Positions 25,559 to 34,177 of a stretch of DNA of 34,227 bases are shown one piece after another; within the stretch, counting starts at the first letter, position 1, and the number at the start of each line of letters is the position of its first letter. Position numbers and translations under genes: made by a program. The notes below the pieces were generated by a model that was not told the origin of the DNA, made no database searches, and worked only from the letters and a program-made list of their open reading frames with translations. The stretch spans positions 1 through 34,227 of the forward strand of contig DFBC01000006.1 of assembly GCA_002367235.1 (NCBI GenBank), read 5' to 3'. This stretch comes from Cellvibrionales bacterium UBA3090. GTDB lineage: Bacteria; Pseudomonadota; Gammaproteobacteria; Pseudomonadales; Porticoccaceae.

Positions 25559-25595
25559 GACCCGGTATTGCATCCATACCTATAGAGCTCGGGTC
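25559..25595 (-). other. Nested hairpin downstream of ppiD
   Basis: Outer arms GACCCG/CGGGTC (25559-25564 and 25590-25595) enclose an inner stem GGTAT/ATACC (25564-25568 and 25576-25580). It lies just after the ppiD stop in the ppiD-sthA gap. There is no U run, so it is not a standard terminator; it could protect the ppiD mRNA end. Confidence 0.35.
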
Positions 25596-25596
25596 A

Positions 25597-27474
25597 TTAG
25601 TAGTTGGATGCAACATCAGCACTTTTTAACAACAACTCTTCATAGGCTTGGTATTCCTGACCAGCAGTTACCGCCGCAGTCGACGCTGCCATAGCTCTCT
25701 TCTGCCTCAGACTAATAGCACTAAAATCGCCCGGCTTAACATTGCTCAATGCAATCAGCACGAGATCGCCATTTTCCAGAAACAGGCTATCAACCACGGG
25801 AGCCTCACGAGGAATTTCCATAGAGAATACTTTTTGTTCAATACGTCGATCAAGCTTACTGCTCATACGCTTGGCATCGAGCTGAACCTGCCATTCCAAT
25901 CCTTCAGACTTAGCAACAGCCTCAACAGTTTCACCCGCTTTGACACGCTTCTTCAGACTCTCTCCACGCGCGATCAACTGCTCGGAAGCACGTTGTTTCT
26001 TCAGGGTAAGCTCAATTTCGTTTCTCACATCATTAAGTGCCTTAAGGTGAGGAGCCATACGTTTTCTAACCGCTAGAACCAGTACCTTCTCATCAGAAAG
26101 CTCCAACACTTCACTGGCATAACCTTGCTCTAAAACGGCATCACTAAAGGCGGCATTCACAACAACAGCATTGGAGGCTATTCCAGTGCCACCATTACGG
26201 CCGAATGGTTCTGATACTTTTAAATCTAGCGCTACTTGATCTGCTGTTTCCTGAAGAGAGCTTGCGTTATAAGAAAGATCTTTAAGCATTTCAATACGCT
26301 CTGGCATCAAGTCACGCGCCATCTGTAACTCAACCTCTCGACGAATCGCGGGTTCAGATTCTTCTCTGCTGGGGATGTCAGCTTCTTTTTTAGCGATAAG
26401 CTTGAGAATGTGAACGCCAGACTCACTATCTACGACACCAGACAGCTCACCGACAGCCAGTTTGTCCAATGCAGAGTCTAGCTCTTTCGGTAAATCGCCC
26501 CGCTGAGTGAAACCTAAGTCTCCACCCTGTTCTGCCGTAATATAATCTTCTGAATACTCCCGAGCCAAACTTGCAAAGTCTTCGCCTTTCTTGAGTTGAT
26601 CCAGAATCATCTCTATTTTTTCGAGATGGCTACCATCATCCTGCTTCTCTAATAGAATATGTGCAGCCTTTCTCGACTGATTTTCAGCTGCGGCATCAAC
26701 CTTGGCCTGATAAAGATCTTCAACCATCTGCTCGTCTACAGACACCTCGCCTATCAAATCAGAGGGCGTTAGCTCAAGATATTCAACAATTAATTGCTCT
26801 TCTGTCATAAACTTCTCGGAGTGACTACTGTAATAAGCTTTTACGTCCTCCTCAGACAGAGCTACAGCCTCGACAATTGGCGCAGAGGGTATAGTGAGAT
26901 AATAAAAGTCCCTAGTCTGCTCTGTAATGCTTGCTAATAAGGATTGTTCTTTCTCAGTGGAAAATCCGGTGACCGCTACACCTTGAAGAAATTGATTTAC
27001 TAATAATTCTGACACTAATAGCTTGCTGTATGAGGTTGGGGTATAGCCCATCTGACGCAAAACGAAATCATACCGCTCAGCGTCAAACTTTCCGTCTGTC
27101 AGAAATTCGGGTACTTCAAGCAGCAACTCGTAAATAGTTCGAGATGAAATCCCCATTCCCTGATCAACCGCAGCCTGCTCAACGACTTTCTTCCGAATTA
27201 ACTGCTGCATAACAGGTGCGCGCAACTGCTCATCCACCAGCAATGCAGGATCAATATCTTTAAAGCGACTAAGAACTTGTTGCTTATGGTTGACCACGGC
27301 TTGTTGCAGGCGGAACTCAGTGATCGACTCACCATTAACATTGGCGGCTTCTTTGACAGCACTGCCACTTAGAAAAATTGCATCGATACCAAATAGTGCA
27401 AATGGAACAATGATAATAGCGACCAACACACTCTTGGCGACGCCATTGAGGTTATCTCGTAAGTTCTGCAGCAT
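25597..27474 (-). CDS. ppiD: Periplasmic folding chaperone PpiD (SurA_N / parvulin)
   Basis: PpiD is anchored in the inner membrane near the Sec translocon and assists folding of newly exported proteins. The 625 residues have an N-terminal membrane helix (14-30), a SurA_N-like chaperone region to about 200, and one parvulin domain at about 268-360 (AAHILLEKQ, GEDFASLAREYSED, GGDLGFTQRG, VDSESGVHILKL). The C-terminal region is helical. The length matches the family (about 620). ATG at 27474 has AAGAG six bases upstream. It follows hupB but a strong terminator separates them, so ppiD should have its own promoter in the 45-base gap; none stands out. Confidence 0.95.
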   Translation of the reverse strand: MLQNLRDNLNGVAKSVLVAIIIVPFALFGIDAIFLSGSAVKEAANVNGESITEFRLQQAVVNHKQQVLSRFKDIDPALLVDEQLRAPVMQQLIRKKVVEQAAVDQGMGISSRTIYELLLEVPEFLTDGKFDAERYDFVLRQMGYTPTSYSKLLVSELLVNQFLQGVAVTGFSTEKEQSLLASITEQTRDFYYLTIPSAPIVEAVALSEEDVKAYYSSHSEKFMTEEQLIVEYLELTPSDLIGEVSVDEQMVEDLYQAKVDAAAENQSRKAAHILLEKQDDGSHLEKIEMILDQLKKGEDFASLAREYSEDYITAEQGGDLGFTQRGDLPKELDSALDKLAVGELSGVVDSESGVHILKLIAKKEADIPSREESEPAIRREVELQMARDLMPERIEMLKDLSYNASSLQETADQVALDLKVSEPFGRNGGTGIASNAVVVNAAFSDAVLEQGYASEVLELSDEKVLVLAVRKRMAPHLKALNDVRNEIELTLKKQRASEQLIARGESLKKRVKAGETVEAVAKSEGLEWQVQLDAKRMSSKLDRRIEQKVFSMEIPREAPVVDSLFLENGDLVLIALSNVKPGDFSAISLRQKRAMAASTAAVTAGQEYQAYEELLLKSADVASNY

Positions 27475-27518
27475 GGAATTCTCTTGGCTTAAATATAGAA
27501 CTGTTTAAATCGTGATAT

Positions 27519-27551
27519 AAAAAAAGGCGCATCGCCGATGCGCCTTTTTTT
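27519..27551 (-). terminator. Strong intrinsic terminator after hupB
   Basis: The stem GGCGCATC/GATGCGCC (27526-27533 and 27537-27544) has a 3-base loop. It is flanked by seven A and seven T, so it ends in a U run on both strands. It lies between hupB and ppiD. Confidence 0.92.
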
Positions 27552-27582
27552 GTTTGAACTTTCAAACAAAAAGCACTTTCTC

Positions 27583-27855
27583 TTAATTAACAGCGTCTTT
27601 CAGTGCTTTACCTGCTTTGAAGCTAGGTACGTTGGCAGCTTTGATCTGAATTTCAGCACCAGTCTGTGGGTTGCGGCCAGTGCGTGCAGCACGGTGCTTC
27701 ACCGAAAATGTACCAAAACCTACCAGAGAAACCTGGTCGCCATTACTCAATGCACTTGCTACAGCATCAACAGCTGCATCCAAAGCACGGCCAGCAGAAG
27801 CTTTTGATAGGTCGGCAGCATCAGCAATAGCATCAACGAGTTCAGATTTATTCAC
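27583..27855 (-). CDS. hupB: DNA-binding protein HU-beta
   Basis: HU is a small nucleoid protein that bends DNA. The 90 residues match the family throughout: MNKSELVDAIADAADLSKA, GFGTFSVKHRAARTGRNPQTG with the intercalating Pro63, and the C-terminal PSFKAGKALKDAVN. The start is GTG at 27855, with AGGGG six bases upstream; E. coli hupB, to my knowledge, also starts with GTG. An ATG overlapping it by one base is followed at once by a stop. The gene has its own promoter after lon and a terminator before ppiD, the usual context for HU-beta. Confidence 0.97.
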   Translation of the reverse strand: MNKSELVDAIADAADLSKASAGRALDAAVDAVASALSNGDQVSLVGFGTFSVKHRAARTGRNPQTGAEIQIKAANVPSFKAGKALKDAVN

Positions 27856-27953
27856 ATTAATCCCCTTTTATTATGTTTGATTAAGACTCTCCACCTGCAA
27901 CACACAACTGAAAAATACTTAAATGCAGCAGATGTATACGCGATGACCGGAAC

Positions 27954-27982
27954 TTTATACCAACCTCCAGAAACCCGGTCAA
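27954..27982 (-). promoter_or_regulatory. Sigma70 promoter of hupB
   Basis: TTGACC (27977-27982) and TATAAA (27954-27959) on the minus strand are separated by exactly 17 bases, right after the lon stop. Transcription would begin near 27947, leaving a 5' leader of about 90 bases. Confidence 0.8.
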
Positions 27983-27987
27983 GCGAT

Positions 27988-30399
27988 TTAGTGAGTATTT
28001 ATGCGGGCTGCAGCCTTATCGGTTGATTTTTTACCCTCAGTGTCTATTTGTGCGTATTCATCATCGGACAGAGGCTCAGGTTTATGTTGCAATGCAATCT
28101 CCAACACTTCGTCAATCCACTTGACCGGTTTAATGTCAAGATCTGCTTTAATATTCTCCGGTATCTCCTTGAGGTCCCGCTCATTTTCATGGGGAATAAT
28201 GACAGTGCGGATACCACCTCGATGGGCTGCCAGCAACTTCTCCTTCAGGCCTCCAATCTTTAGAGCCTGGCCACGCAGAGTAATCTCACCGGTCATTGCG
28301 ACATCAGCACGCACCGGAATTCCCGTGAGCACTGAAACGAAGGCTGTACACATGGCAATACCGGCACTTGGACCATCTTTTGGTGTTGCCCCTTCCGGAA
28401 CGTGAATATGTAAATCAATATTTTGCTGGAAATCACGTCTGATACCCAGCACTTGAGCCCGACTCCGCACCACGGTTAACGCAGCTTGAATAGACTCCTG
28501 CATAACGTCTCCCAATGAACCAGTTTTCACCACCTGACCTTTACCAGGAACGGCTGAGGACTCTATCGTCAGCAACTCACCGCCCACCTGGGTCCAGGCT
28601 AAACCCGTCACCTGCCCCACTTGGCTCTCTTCTTCAGCTCGGCCAAAGTCATACTTACGCACACCCAGTAAGTCTTCGAGCTCATCAGGTGTCACTTTAT
28701 ATAACTCCCGATGATTTTCGCGAACGTGCTTCGTAACAACCTTACGGCAAATCTTAGCAAGCTCTCGCTCCAACCCCCGCACACCCGCTTCTCGTGTGTA
28801 GTATCGAATAACGTCCTGTATCGCGACCTCATCAACATCCAGCTCGTTTTCCTTGAGACCATTGGCTTTACATTGCTTGGGCAGAAGGTATTTATGAGCG
28901 ATGTTAACCTTTTCGTCTTCGGTATAACCCGGGATGCGGATAACCTCTAAACGATCCAGCAAAGGTCCTGGAATATTCATTGAATTTGAGGTGCAGATGA
29001 ACATCACCTCAGAAAGGTCGTAATCTACTTCAAGGTAATGGTCGTTAAAACTATTATTCTGTTCGGGATCTAGCACCTCCAGCATCGCCGAGGCGGGGTC
29101 TCCCCGATGATCCATTCCCATCTTGTCAATTTCATCGAGTAGGAATAGCGGATTTTTAACCTCAACCTTAGCCAATTTCTGAACAATTTTACCCGGTAGC
29201 GACCCAATATAAGTCCGCCGGTGGCCACGAATTTCAGCCTCGTCTCTTACACCACCCAGAGACATTCGAACATATTTTCGCCCTGTCGCCTTAGCAATGG
29301 ATTCACCAAGGGAGGTTTTACCGACCCCAGGAGGTCCGACCAGACAGAGCACAGGGCCTTTAAGTTTTTTTACACGCTGCTGAACCGCAAGGAATTCAAG
29401 AATACGCTCTTTCACCTCGTCCAAGCCGTAGTGGTCTTCATTAAGGACTTTCTCTGCCCGAGCCAAGTCGTGCCGTACTCTTGAACGCTTTTTCCAGGGT
29501 ACGCCAACCAACCAGTCAATATAGCCCCTGAGCACCGAGGCTTCAGCAGACATTGGCGACATCATCTTCAGCTTGTTCAACTCAGACTTTGCTTTATCCA
29601 GAGCATATTTAGGCATACCAGCATCATTGATCTTAGCTTCGAGCTGATCAATATCATTGCCCCCTTCCTCTACCTCTCCAAGCTCTTTCTGAATAGCCTT
29701 CATCTGCTCATTGAGGTAGTACTCCTTTTGACTCTTCTCCATCTGTTTTTTTACACGGCCGCGAATTCTCTGCTCGACCTCAAACAGCTCAATTTCCGAC
29801 TCCATCAATGCCAACAAATGCTCTAAACGACTACGCAGACCAGGTGTCTCAAGAATTTCCTGCTTTTGCTCGACAGTTAACGTCATGTGTGTAGCCAAGG
29901 TATCGGCCAAACGACTTAAATCATCAATCCCAGCAACGGTGCTGACAACTTCGGACGGAATTTTTTTACTAAGATTCACATACTGCTCAAACTGGGTCAG
30001 GGCTGATCGCATCAATGCGTCAGCTTCAACACCCGAAATCATCTCACTGGGCAGAACATCATAGTTACCTACAAAATACCCCAGAGAATCATCAACACTA
30101 TTAATTTTTACACGCTCTGCCCCCTCAACGAGCACCTTAAGGGTGCCATCTGGCAGTTTGAGCATTTGCAGCACTGAGGACAAGGTGCCTACCCGGTAGA
30201 GATCATCTTCGCCTGGATCATCAGAAGCGGCGGATTTTTGAGCTACAAGCAGGATCTGCTTATCCTGTGACATAGCCTCCTCTAATGCCAATATTGATTT
30301 TTCACGACCTACAAATAATGGAATCACCATATGCGGGTACACGACCACATCGCGCAACGGCAACATAGTTAATTCATTATGTTCTGTGTTCTCACCCAT
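27988..30399 (-). CDS. lon: ATP-dependent protease Lon
   Basis: Lon degrades misfolded and regulatory proteins in the cytoplasm. The 803 residues contain the N domain (LPLRDVVVYPHMVIPLFVGR from residue 13), a coiled region, the AAA+ domain with Walker A GPPGVGKT (355-362) and Walker B LFLLDEIDK (418-426), and the protease domain with the catalytic dyad Ser678 in PKDGPSAG and Lys721 in GGLKEK. The 43-residue spacing of the pair equals that in E. coli Lon. ATG at 30399 has GAGG seven bases upstream. A heat-shock-type promoter lies just before it. Confidence 0.98.
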   Translation of the reverse strand: MGENTEHNELTMLPLRDVVVYPHMVIPLFVGREKSILALEEAMSQDKQILLVAQKSAASDDPGEDDLYRVGTLSSVLQMLKLPDGTLKVLVEGAERVKINSVDDSLGYFVGNYDVLPSEMISGVEADALMRSALTQFEQYVNLSKKIPSEVVSTVAGIDDLSRLADTLATHMTLTVEQKQEILETPGLRSRLEHLLALMESEIELFEVEQRIRGRVKKQMEKSQKEYYLNEQMKAIQKELGEVEEGGNDIDQLEAKINDAGMPKYALDKAKSELNKLKMMSPMSAEASVLRGYIDWLVGVPWKKRSRVRHDLARAEKVLNEDHYGLDEVKERILEFLAVQQRVKKLKGPVLCLVGPPGVGKTSLGESIAKATGRKYVRMSLGGVRDEAEIRGHRRTYIGSLPGKIVQKLAKVEVKNPLFLLDEIDKMGMDHRGDPASAMLEVLDPEQNNSFNDHYLEVDYDLSEVMFICTSNSMNIPGPLLDRLEVIRIPGYTEDEKVNIAHKYLLPKQCKANGLKENELDVDEVAIQDVIRYYTREAGVRGLERELAKICRKVVTKHVRENHRELYKVTPDELEDLLGVRKYDFGRAEEESQVGQVTGLAWTQVGGELLTIESSAVPGKGQVVKTGSLGDVMQESIQAALTVVRSRAQVLGIRRDFQQNIDLHIHVPEGATPKDGPSAGIAMCTAFVSVLTGIPVRADVAMTGEITLRGQALKIGGLKEKLLAAHRGGIRTVIIPHENERDLKEIPENIKADLDIKPVKWIDEVLEIALQHKPEPLSDDEYAQIDTEGKKSTDKAAARINTH

Positions 30400-30446
30400 T
30401 CTCAGACCTCGTAACGAGTATTTTTAATACATTAAGCTTACCGCAA

Positions 30447-30474
30447 ATATGGGGTTATACCGGACAAAAACAAG
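30447..30474 (-). promoter_or_regulatory. Heat-shock (sigma32-type) promoter of lon
   Basis: The minus strand carries CTTGTTT (30468-30474), 13 bases, then CCCCATAT (30447-30454). This fits the sigma32 pattern CTTGAAA-N11-16-CCCCATnT well at the -10 and at the first half of the -35. It lies about 50 bases before the lon ATG. Confidence 0.75.
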
Positions 30475-30507
30475 TGGCAGAACGGGGATTATTATTTTAT
30501 TCCAATA

Positions 30508-30533
30508 AAAAAGGGCCCCGCTGGGCCCTTTTT
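30508..30533 (-). terminator. Strong intrinsic terminator after clpX
   Basis: The stem GGGCCC/GGGCCC (30513-30518 and 30523-30528) has a 4-base loop. It is flanked by A and T runs that extend the stem and give a U run on the minus strand. It follows the clpX stop by 15 bases and separates clpX from lon. Confidence 0.92.
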
Positions 30534-30548
30534 ATCATTCAACATTCA

Positions 30549-31838
30549 CTATTCATCACTGGCAGCTTTCTGTTGCTCTGTATTTTCATAAACCATCATG
30601 GGCTCGACTTCGCCACGAATAACAGAACTATCTATCACTACCTTACAGACATTTTCCATAGATGGAATACTGTACATGGTATCCAACAGCACGTTTTCGA
30701 TGATGGAACGCAAGCCCCTTGCCCCCGTTTTCCTCTCGAGAGCCTTATCAGCTATTGCCTCTAGAGCATCGCGACGGACATCCAGCTCGACACCTTCCAT
30801 TTCAAACAACATGCCATATTGTTTGACCAGAGAGTTTTTCGGCTCGATCAGAATATTTACAAGCGCTTCGCGATCCAGCTCTTCCAGCGTCGCGATGACA
30901 GGCAAACGACCAACAAACTCAGGAATCAACCCGTAGCGAACCAAGTCTTCTGGCTCAAGATCCGCTAGAGTCTGACCTATATTCTTGTCGGTTTCCTTGC
31001 TCTTAACTTCAGCACTAAAACCTATACCGCCCTTATCTGAACGATCCTGAATAACCTTTTCCAATCCGGCAAAAGCACCACCACAAACAAAGAGGATGTT
31101 CGAGGTGTCCACCTGAAGGAATTCTTGTTGTGGATGCTTGCGACCACCCTGAGGGGGAACAGAGGCAACCGTGCCTTCAATCAGCTTAAGAAGCGCCTGC
31201 TGAACGCCTTCACCTGAAACATCGCGGGTTATTGAGGGGTTATCAGACTTGCGAGAAATCTTATCAATTTCGTCGAGATAGACAATGCCTCTCTGAGCTT
31301 TCTCTACATCGTAGTCACACTTTTGCAGCAACTTTTGAATAATGTTCTCAACGTCTTCACCCACGTAACCAGCTTCGGTGAGTGTTGTTGCATCGGCAAT
31401 AGTAAATGGAACATCCAATAAGCGAGCCAGCGTTTCCGCCAACAGGGTTTTACCACTACCGGTAGGGCCTACCAACAAAATGTTGCTTTTACCCAACTCA
31501 ATCTCACCACCAACCTCACTAGCACTACTCTGAAGGCGCTTATAATGGTTGTACACAGCGACAGATAAGATTTTTTTAGCACGCTCCTGACCGATGACAT
31601 ACTCGTCAAGAATCTGATTAATCTCTATGGGCTTGGGTAGTTTCTCACCCGATGATTCCGAATCATCTTCCTGAACTTCTTCAGAGATGATGTCGTTGCA
31701 CAGATCAACGCATTCATCACAAATAAATACTGATGGCCCGGCTATTAACTTACGGACTTCGTGCTGACTTTTACCACAGAAAGAACAATAGAGTAGCTTT
31801 CCGTCGTCTTCACCGCTTCCGCTTTTTTCGTCGCTCAT
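30549..31838 (-). CDS. clpX: ATP-dependent unfoldase ClpX
   Basis: ClpX recognises tagged substrates, unfolds them and feeds them to ClpP. The 429 residues have the zinc-binding domain with Cys18, Cys21, Cys40 and Cys43, Walker A GPTGSGKT (124-131), the pore-loop GYVG (157-160), Walker B IVYLDEIDK, the RKH loop (QGGRKHPQQ) and a sensor-2 segment GARGLRSIIE. The length matches the family (about 425). It is 101 bases downstream of clpP on the same strand and followed by a strong terminator. Confidence 0.98.
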   Translation of the reverse strand: MSDEKSGSGEDDGKLLYCSFCGKSQHEVRKLIAGPSVFICDECVDLCNDIISEEVQEDDSESSGEKLPKPIEINQILDEYVIGQERAKKILSVAVYNHYKRLQSSASEVGGEIELGKSNILLVGPTGSGKTLLAETLARLLDVPFTIADATTLTEAGYVGEDVENIIQKLLQKCDYDVEKAQRGIVYLDEIDKISRKSDNPSITRDVSGEGVQQALLKLIEGTVASVPPQGGRKHPQQEFLQVDTSNILFVCGGAFAGLEKVIQDRSDKGGIGFSAEVKSKETDKNIGQTLADLEPEDLVRYGLIPEFVGRLPVIATLEELDREALVNILIEPKNSLVKQYGMLFEMEGVELDVRRDALEAIADKALERKTGARGLRSIIENVLLDTMYSIPSMENVCKVVIDSSVIRGEVEPMMVYENTEQQKAASDE

Positions 31839-31939
31839 AACTCTCTATCTCTGCACCCGCCATGATGGCAGATAAAATTCTTTATAAAACAATCAACTAC
31901 AACGTCTTTATTGCTCGATCTATTAAAAGACTACCCATT

Positions 31940-32569
31940 CTATGGACGCTTGTCCAGTACCGCATCTATCAATCCATAAGCCTTGGATTCTTCAGCGTTC
32001 ATAAAGTTATCTCGCTCGGTATCCTCTGCAATTCTTTCTACTGGCTGACCAGTATGGTGTGCAAGACACTGATTGAGCCGCTCTCTTATCTTCAGGATTT
32101 CCTGGGCATGAATATGTATATCACTAGCCTGTCCTTGAGCGCCGCCACTGGGCTGATGAATCATATTGCGCGAATTTGGCAGGCAGTAACGCTTACCTGG
32201 CGCACCTGCCGCCAACAAAAATGCACCCATGCTGGCAGCCTGACCAATACACATTGTGCTCACATCAGGCTTGATAAACTGCATGGTGTCATAGATAGAC
32301 ATTCCAGCAGTTACCGATCCACCAGGTGAGTTAATGTACAAATGAATGTCTTTATCTGGGTTTTCAGACTCCAGAAAAAGCAGCTGAGCGACCACCAGGT
32401 TTGCCATATAGTCCTCAACTGGACCGACAAGAAAAATTACTCTCTCTTTCAATAAACGAGAATAAATATCGTAGGAGCGCTCACCCCGTGCAGACTGCTC
32501 AACCACAATGGGGACCAAGCCACCTGCATTTTGTGCACCGGGCATGGACGTAGAGAGATCAAATTTCAT
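31940..32569 (-). CDS. clpP: ATP-dependent Clp protease proteolytic subunit ClpP
   Basis: ClpP forms the 14-subunit proteolytic barrel that works with ClpX or ClpA. The 209 residues show the catalytic triad: Ser113 in IGQAASMGAFLL, His138 in NMIHQPSGG and Asp187 in DTERDNFM, with spacing equal to that of E. coli ClpP. The N-terminal propeptide is present (residues 1 to about 14). The start ATG has only a weak GTGAG site. A sigma70-type promoter lies 30-60 bases upstream. Confidence 0.98.
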   Translation of the reverse strand: MKFDLSTSMPGAQNAGGLVPIVVEQSARGERSYDIYSRLLKERVIFLVGPVEDYMANLVVAQLLFLESENPDKDIHLYINSPGGSVTAGMSIYDTMQFIKPDVSTMCIGQAASMGAFLLAAGAPGKRYCLPNSRNMIHQPSGGAQGQASDIHIHAQEILKIRERLNQCLAHHTGQPVERIAEDTERDNFMNAEESKAYGLIDAVLDKRP

Positions 32570-32602
32570 AGTAGCTCACTTGAATAAACAACGTATCGCA
32601 GC

Positions 32603-32630
32603 ATTGTAACCGGGAGGAGAGATAAGGCAA
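32603..32630 (-). promoter_or_regulatory. Sigma70-type promoter of clpP-clpX
   Basis: TTGCCT (32625-32630) and TACAAT (32603-32608) on the minus strand are 16 bases apart, just upstream of clpP. With the possible terminator after tig, this makes clpPX a separate unit. Confidence 0.65.
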
Positions 32631-32694
32631 GCCGGAGATTACCAGGTTAAAGGGCAAACCATTTCACCTGCCCATAGAATCAGAGCCCAAACAG

Positions 32695-32741
32695 AAAAAA
32701 CCGGTGGCCACCATTTAATTTATTGGCGATTTCACCGGTTT
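32695..32741 (-). terminator. Possible terminator between tig and clpP
   Basis: The 9-bp arms AAACCGGTG/CACCGGTTT (32698-32706 and 32733-32741) end in a run of U on the minus strand. The 26-base loop is long, and an internal GGTGGCCACC palindrome offers an alternative fold, so efficiency is uncertain. Confidence 0.5.
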
Positions 32742-32804
32742 CTTCCTTACCCTGGCGCAACATTCAACAATGAATCAGGCACTATCTCTTGTATAAAGAG
32801 GGGA

Positions 32805-34139
32805 TTAACTTTCTGCAGCAACCTGCTCAGGGTCGGGAGCAACAGCCTGTTGATAACCAACCTCTTCTTCTGTGACTTTAGCCAAAGACAACACCAGATC
32901 GACAACCTGATCTTGTAAAACATTCGCTTCAACGCCTTTCAGAAGCTCCGGGCTATTGTAGTAGTAGTTAACAACATCTTCTGATTGCTCGTAAGTTGAA
33001 GCAAGCTCCTCAATACGGGCACGGACTTTAGCGCCATCGACATCCATTTCATTAGACTGCACGATTTCATTCACCACCAAACCGACAACAGCACGACGCT
33101 TGGCTTGATCGATAAACATATCATCCGGCAACAGCGAAGGATCAAACTGATTCTCGCCACCAGCACCAGCCAGTTTATTTGCCATCTGCTGTTTCAGGCC
33201 TGTCACCTCATTGGCAACCTGCGCCATAGGTGCCTCAAGATCGCTGTGCAGCTTGTACAACTGCTCCATCACGCGGCTCTTGGTTTTACCCTCAAGCGCA
33301 TTCTTAAGGTCACGCTCCATATTCTGGCGAACTGCAGAACGGAATGCCTCTTCACCACCGGCCTCAAGACCGAAAAGAGCAAAGAATTCATTATCAAGCT
33401 CAGGAAGCGTTGGCTCCTTTAGCTCATTTAATTTAATAGTGAACTCGACACTCGAGCCACGGAGGTCTTCAGCATGGTAGTTCTCTGGGAAAGTCACAGG
33501 GATAACTTTTTCATCCCCTTTAGACATGCCGACAATTCCCTCTTCGAACCCGGGAACAGCCTTACCACTACCTAATTCCAGTGGATAGCCTTCAGCTTTA
33601 CCACCTTCAAACTCTTCACCGTCTTTTACTCCGGTGTAGTCGATATTAGCCTCGTCACCCAGTGCCGCAGGACGATCCACTTCGGCCCATGTGGCGTGCT
33701 GCTTGCGCAACGCATCAATCATCTCGGTGACATCTTCTTCTTTCACTTCTGCCACGGGCTTGGCCACTTCTATTGTCGCCATATCCGCCAAATCAAATTC
33801 TGGCAAAACTTCAAAAGTAGCAACAAACTCTAAATCCTGACCCGGCTCATCTTTAGTCGGCTCAATCGCCGGCTGACTTGCAGGAGAAATTTTTTCTTGA
33901 GTCACAGCCTCAAAGAAACAGCTTCTTACTACCTCTCCGATAACTTCCTGGCGAATGCCTACACCAAAACGCTGCTTCACAACGTTCAGTGGCACTTTAC
34001 CCTTACGAAAACCATCCAAGCGAACGGTTTTGCTCGCCTTTTCCAGGCGCTCACTTACTTCATTTTCAATGCGCTCAGCTGGGACCCCAACGGTCATTTT
34101 ACGCTCAAGGCCAGAAGTTGTTTCAATGGAAACCTGCAT
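32805..34139 (-). CDS. tig: Trigger factor
   Basis: Trigger factor is the ribosome-bound chaperone that meets nascent chains at the exit tunnel and has peptidyl-prolyl isomerase activity. The 444 residues have the ribosome-docking loop GFRKGKVP (43-50), a central FKBP-like domain at about 150-245 (DEANIDYTGVKDGEEFEGG, VIPVTFPENYHAEDLRG) and a helical C-terminal substrate-binding domain. The C-terminal tail is acidic and rich in Ala and Pro. ATG at 34139 has AGAGGA about five bases upstream. The gene lies 38 bases after a tRNA-Leu on the same strand. Confidence 0.98.
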   Translation of the reverse strand: MQVSIETTSGLERKMTVGVPAERIENEVSERLEKASKTVRLDGFRKGKVPLNVVKQRFGVGIRQEVIGEVVRSCFFEAVTQEKISPASQPAIEPTKDEPGQDLEFVATFEVLPEFDLADMATIEVAKPVAEVKEEDVTEMIDALRKQHATWAEVDRPAALGDEANIDYTGVKDGEEFEGGKAEGYPLELGSGKAVPGFEEGIVGMSKGDEKVIPVTFPENYHAEDLRGSSVEFTIKLNELKEPTLPELDNEFFALFGLEAGGEEAFRSAVRQNMERDLKNALEGKTKSRVMEQLYKLHSDLEAPMAQVANEVTGLKQQMANKLAGAGGENQFDPSLLPDDMFIDQAKRRAVVGLVVNEIVQSNEMDVDGAKVRARIEELASTYEQSEDVVNYYYNSPELLKGVEANVLQDQVVDLVLSLAKVTEEEVGYQQAVAPDPEQVAAES

Positions 34140-34177
34140 GATGTTCCTCTAAATGATTTGCTTGCTCATTAATTAAA

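Noticed and set aside
25437..25596. A hidden small gene or RNA in the ppiD-sthA gap
   Set aside because: Only a nested hairpin is visible; no supported frame with a ribosome-binding site and no convincing promoter pair was found.
28001..28405. 134-residue plus-strand frame inside lon
   Set aside because: It is antisense to the conserved protease domain, has no ribosome-binding site and shows composition expected from a shadow frame.
31862..32329. 155-residue plus-strand frame over clpP
   Set aside because: It is antisense to the catalytic part of clpP and lacks recognisable motifs.
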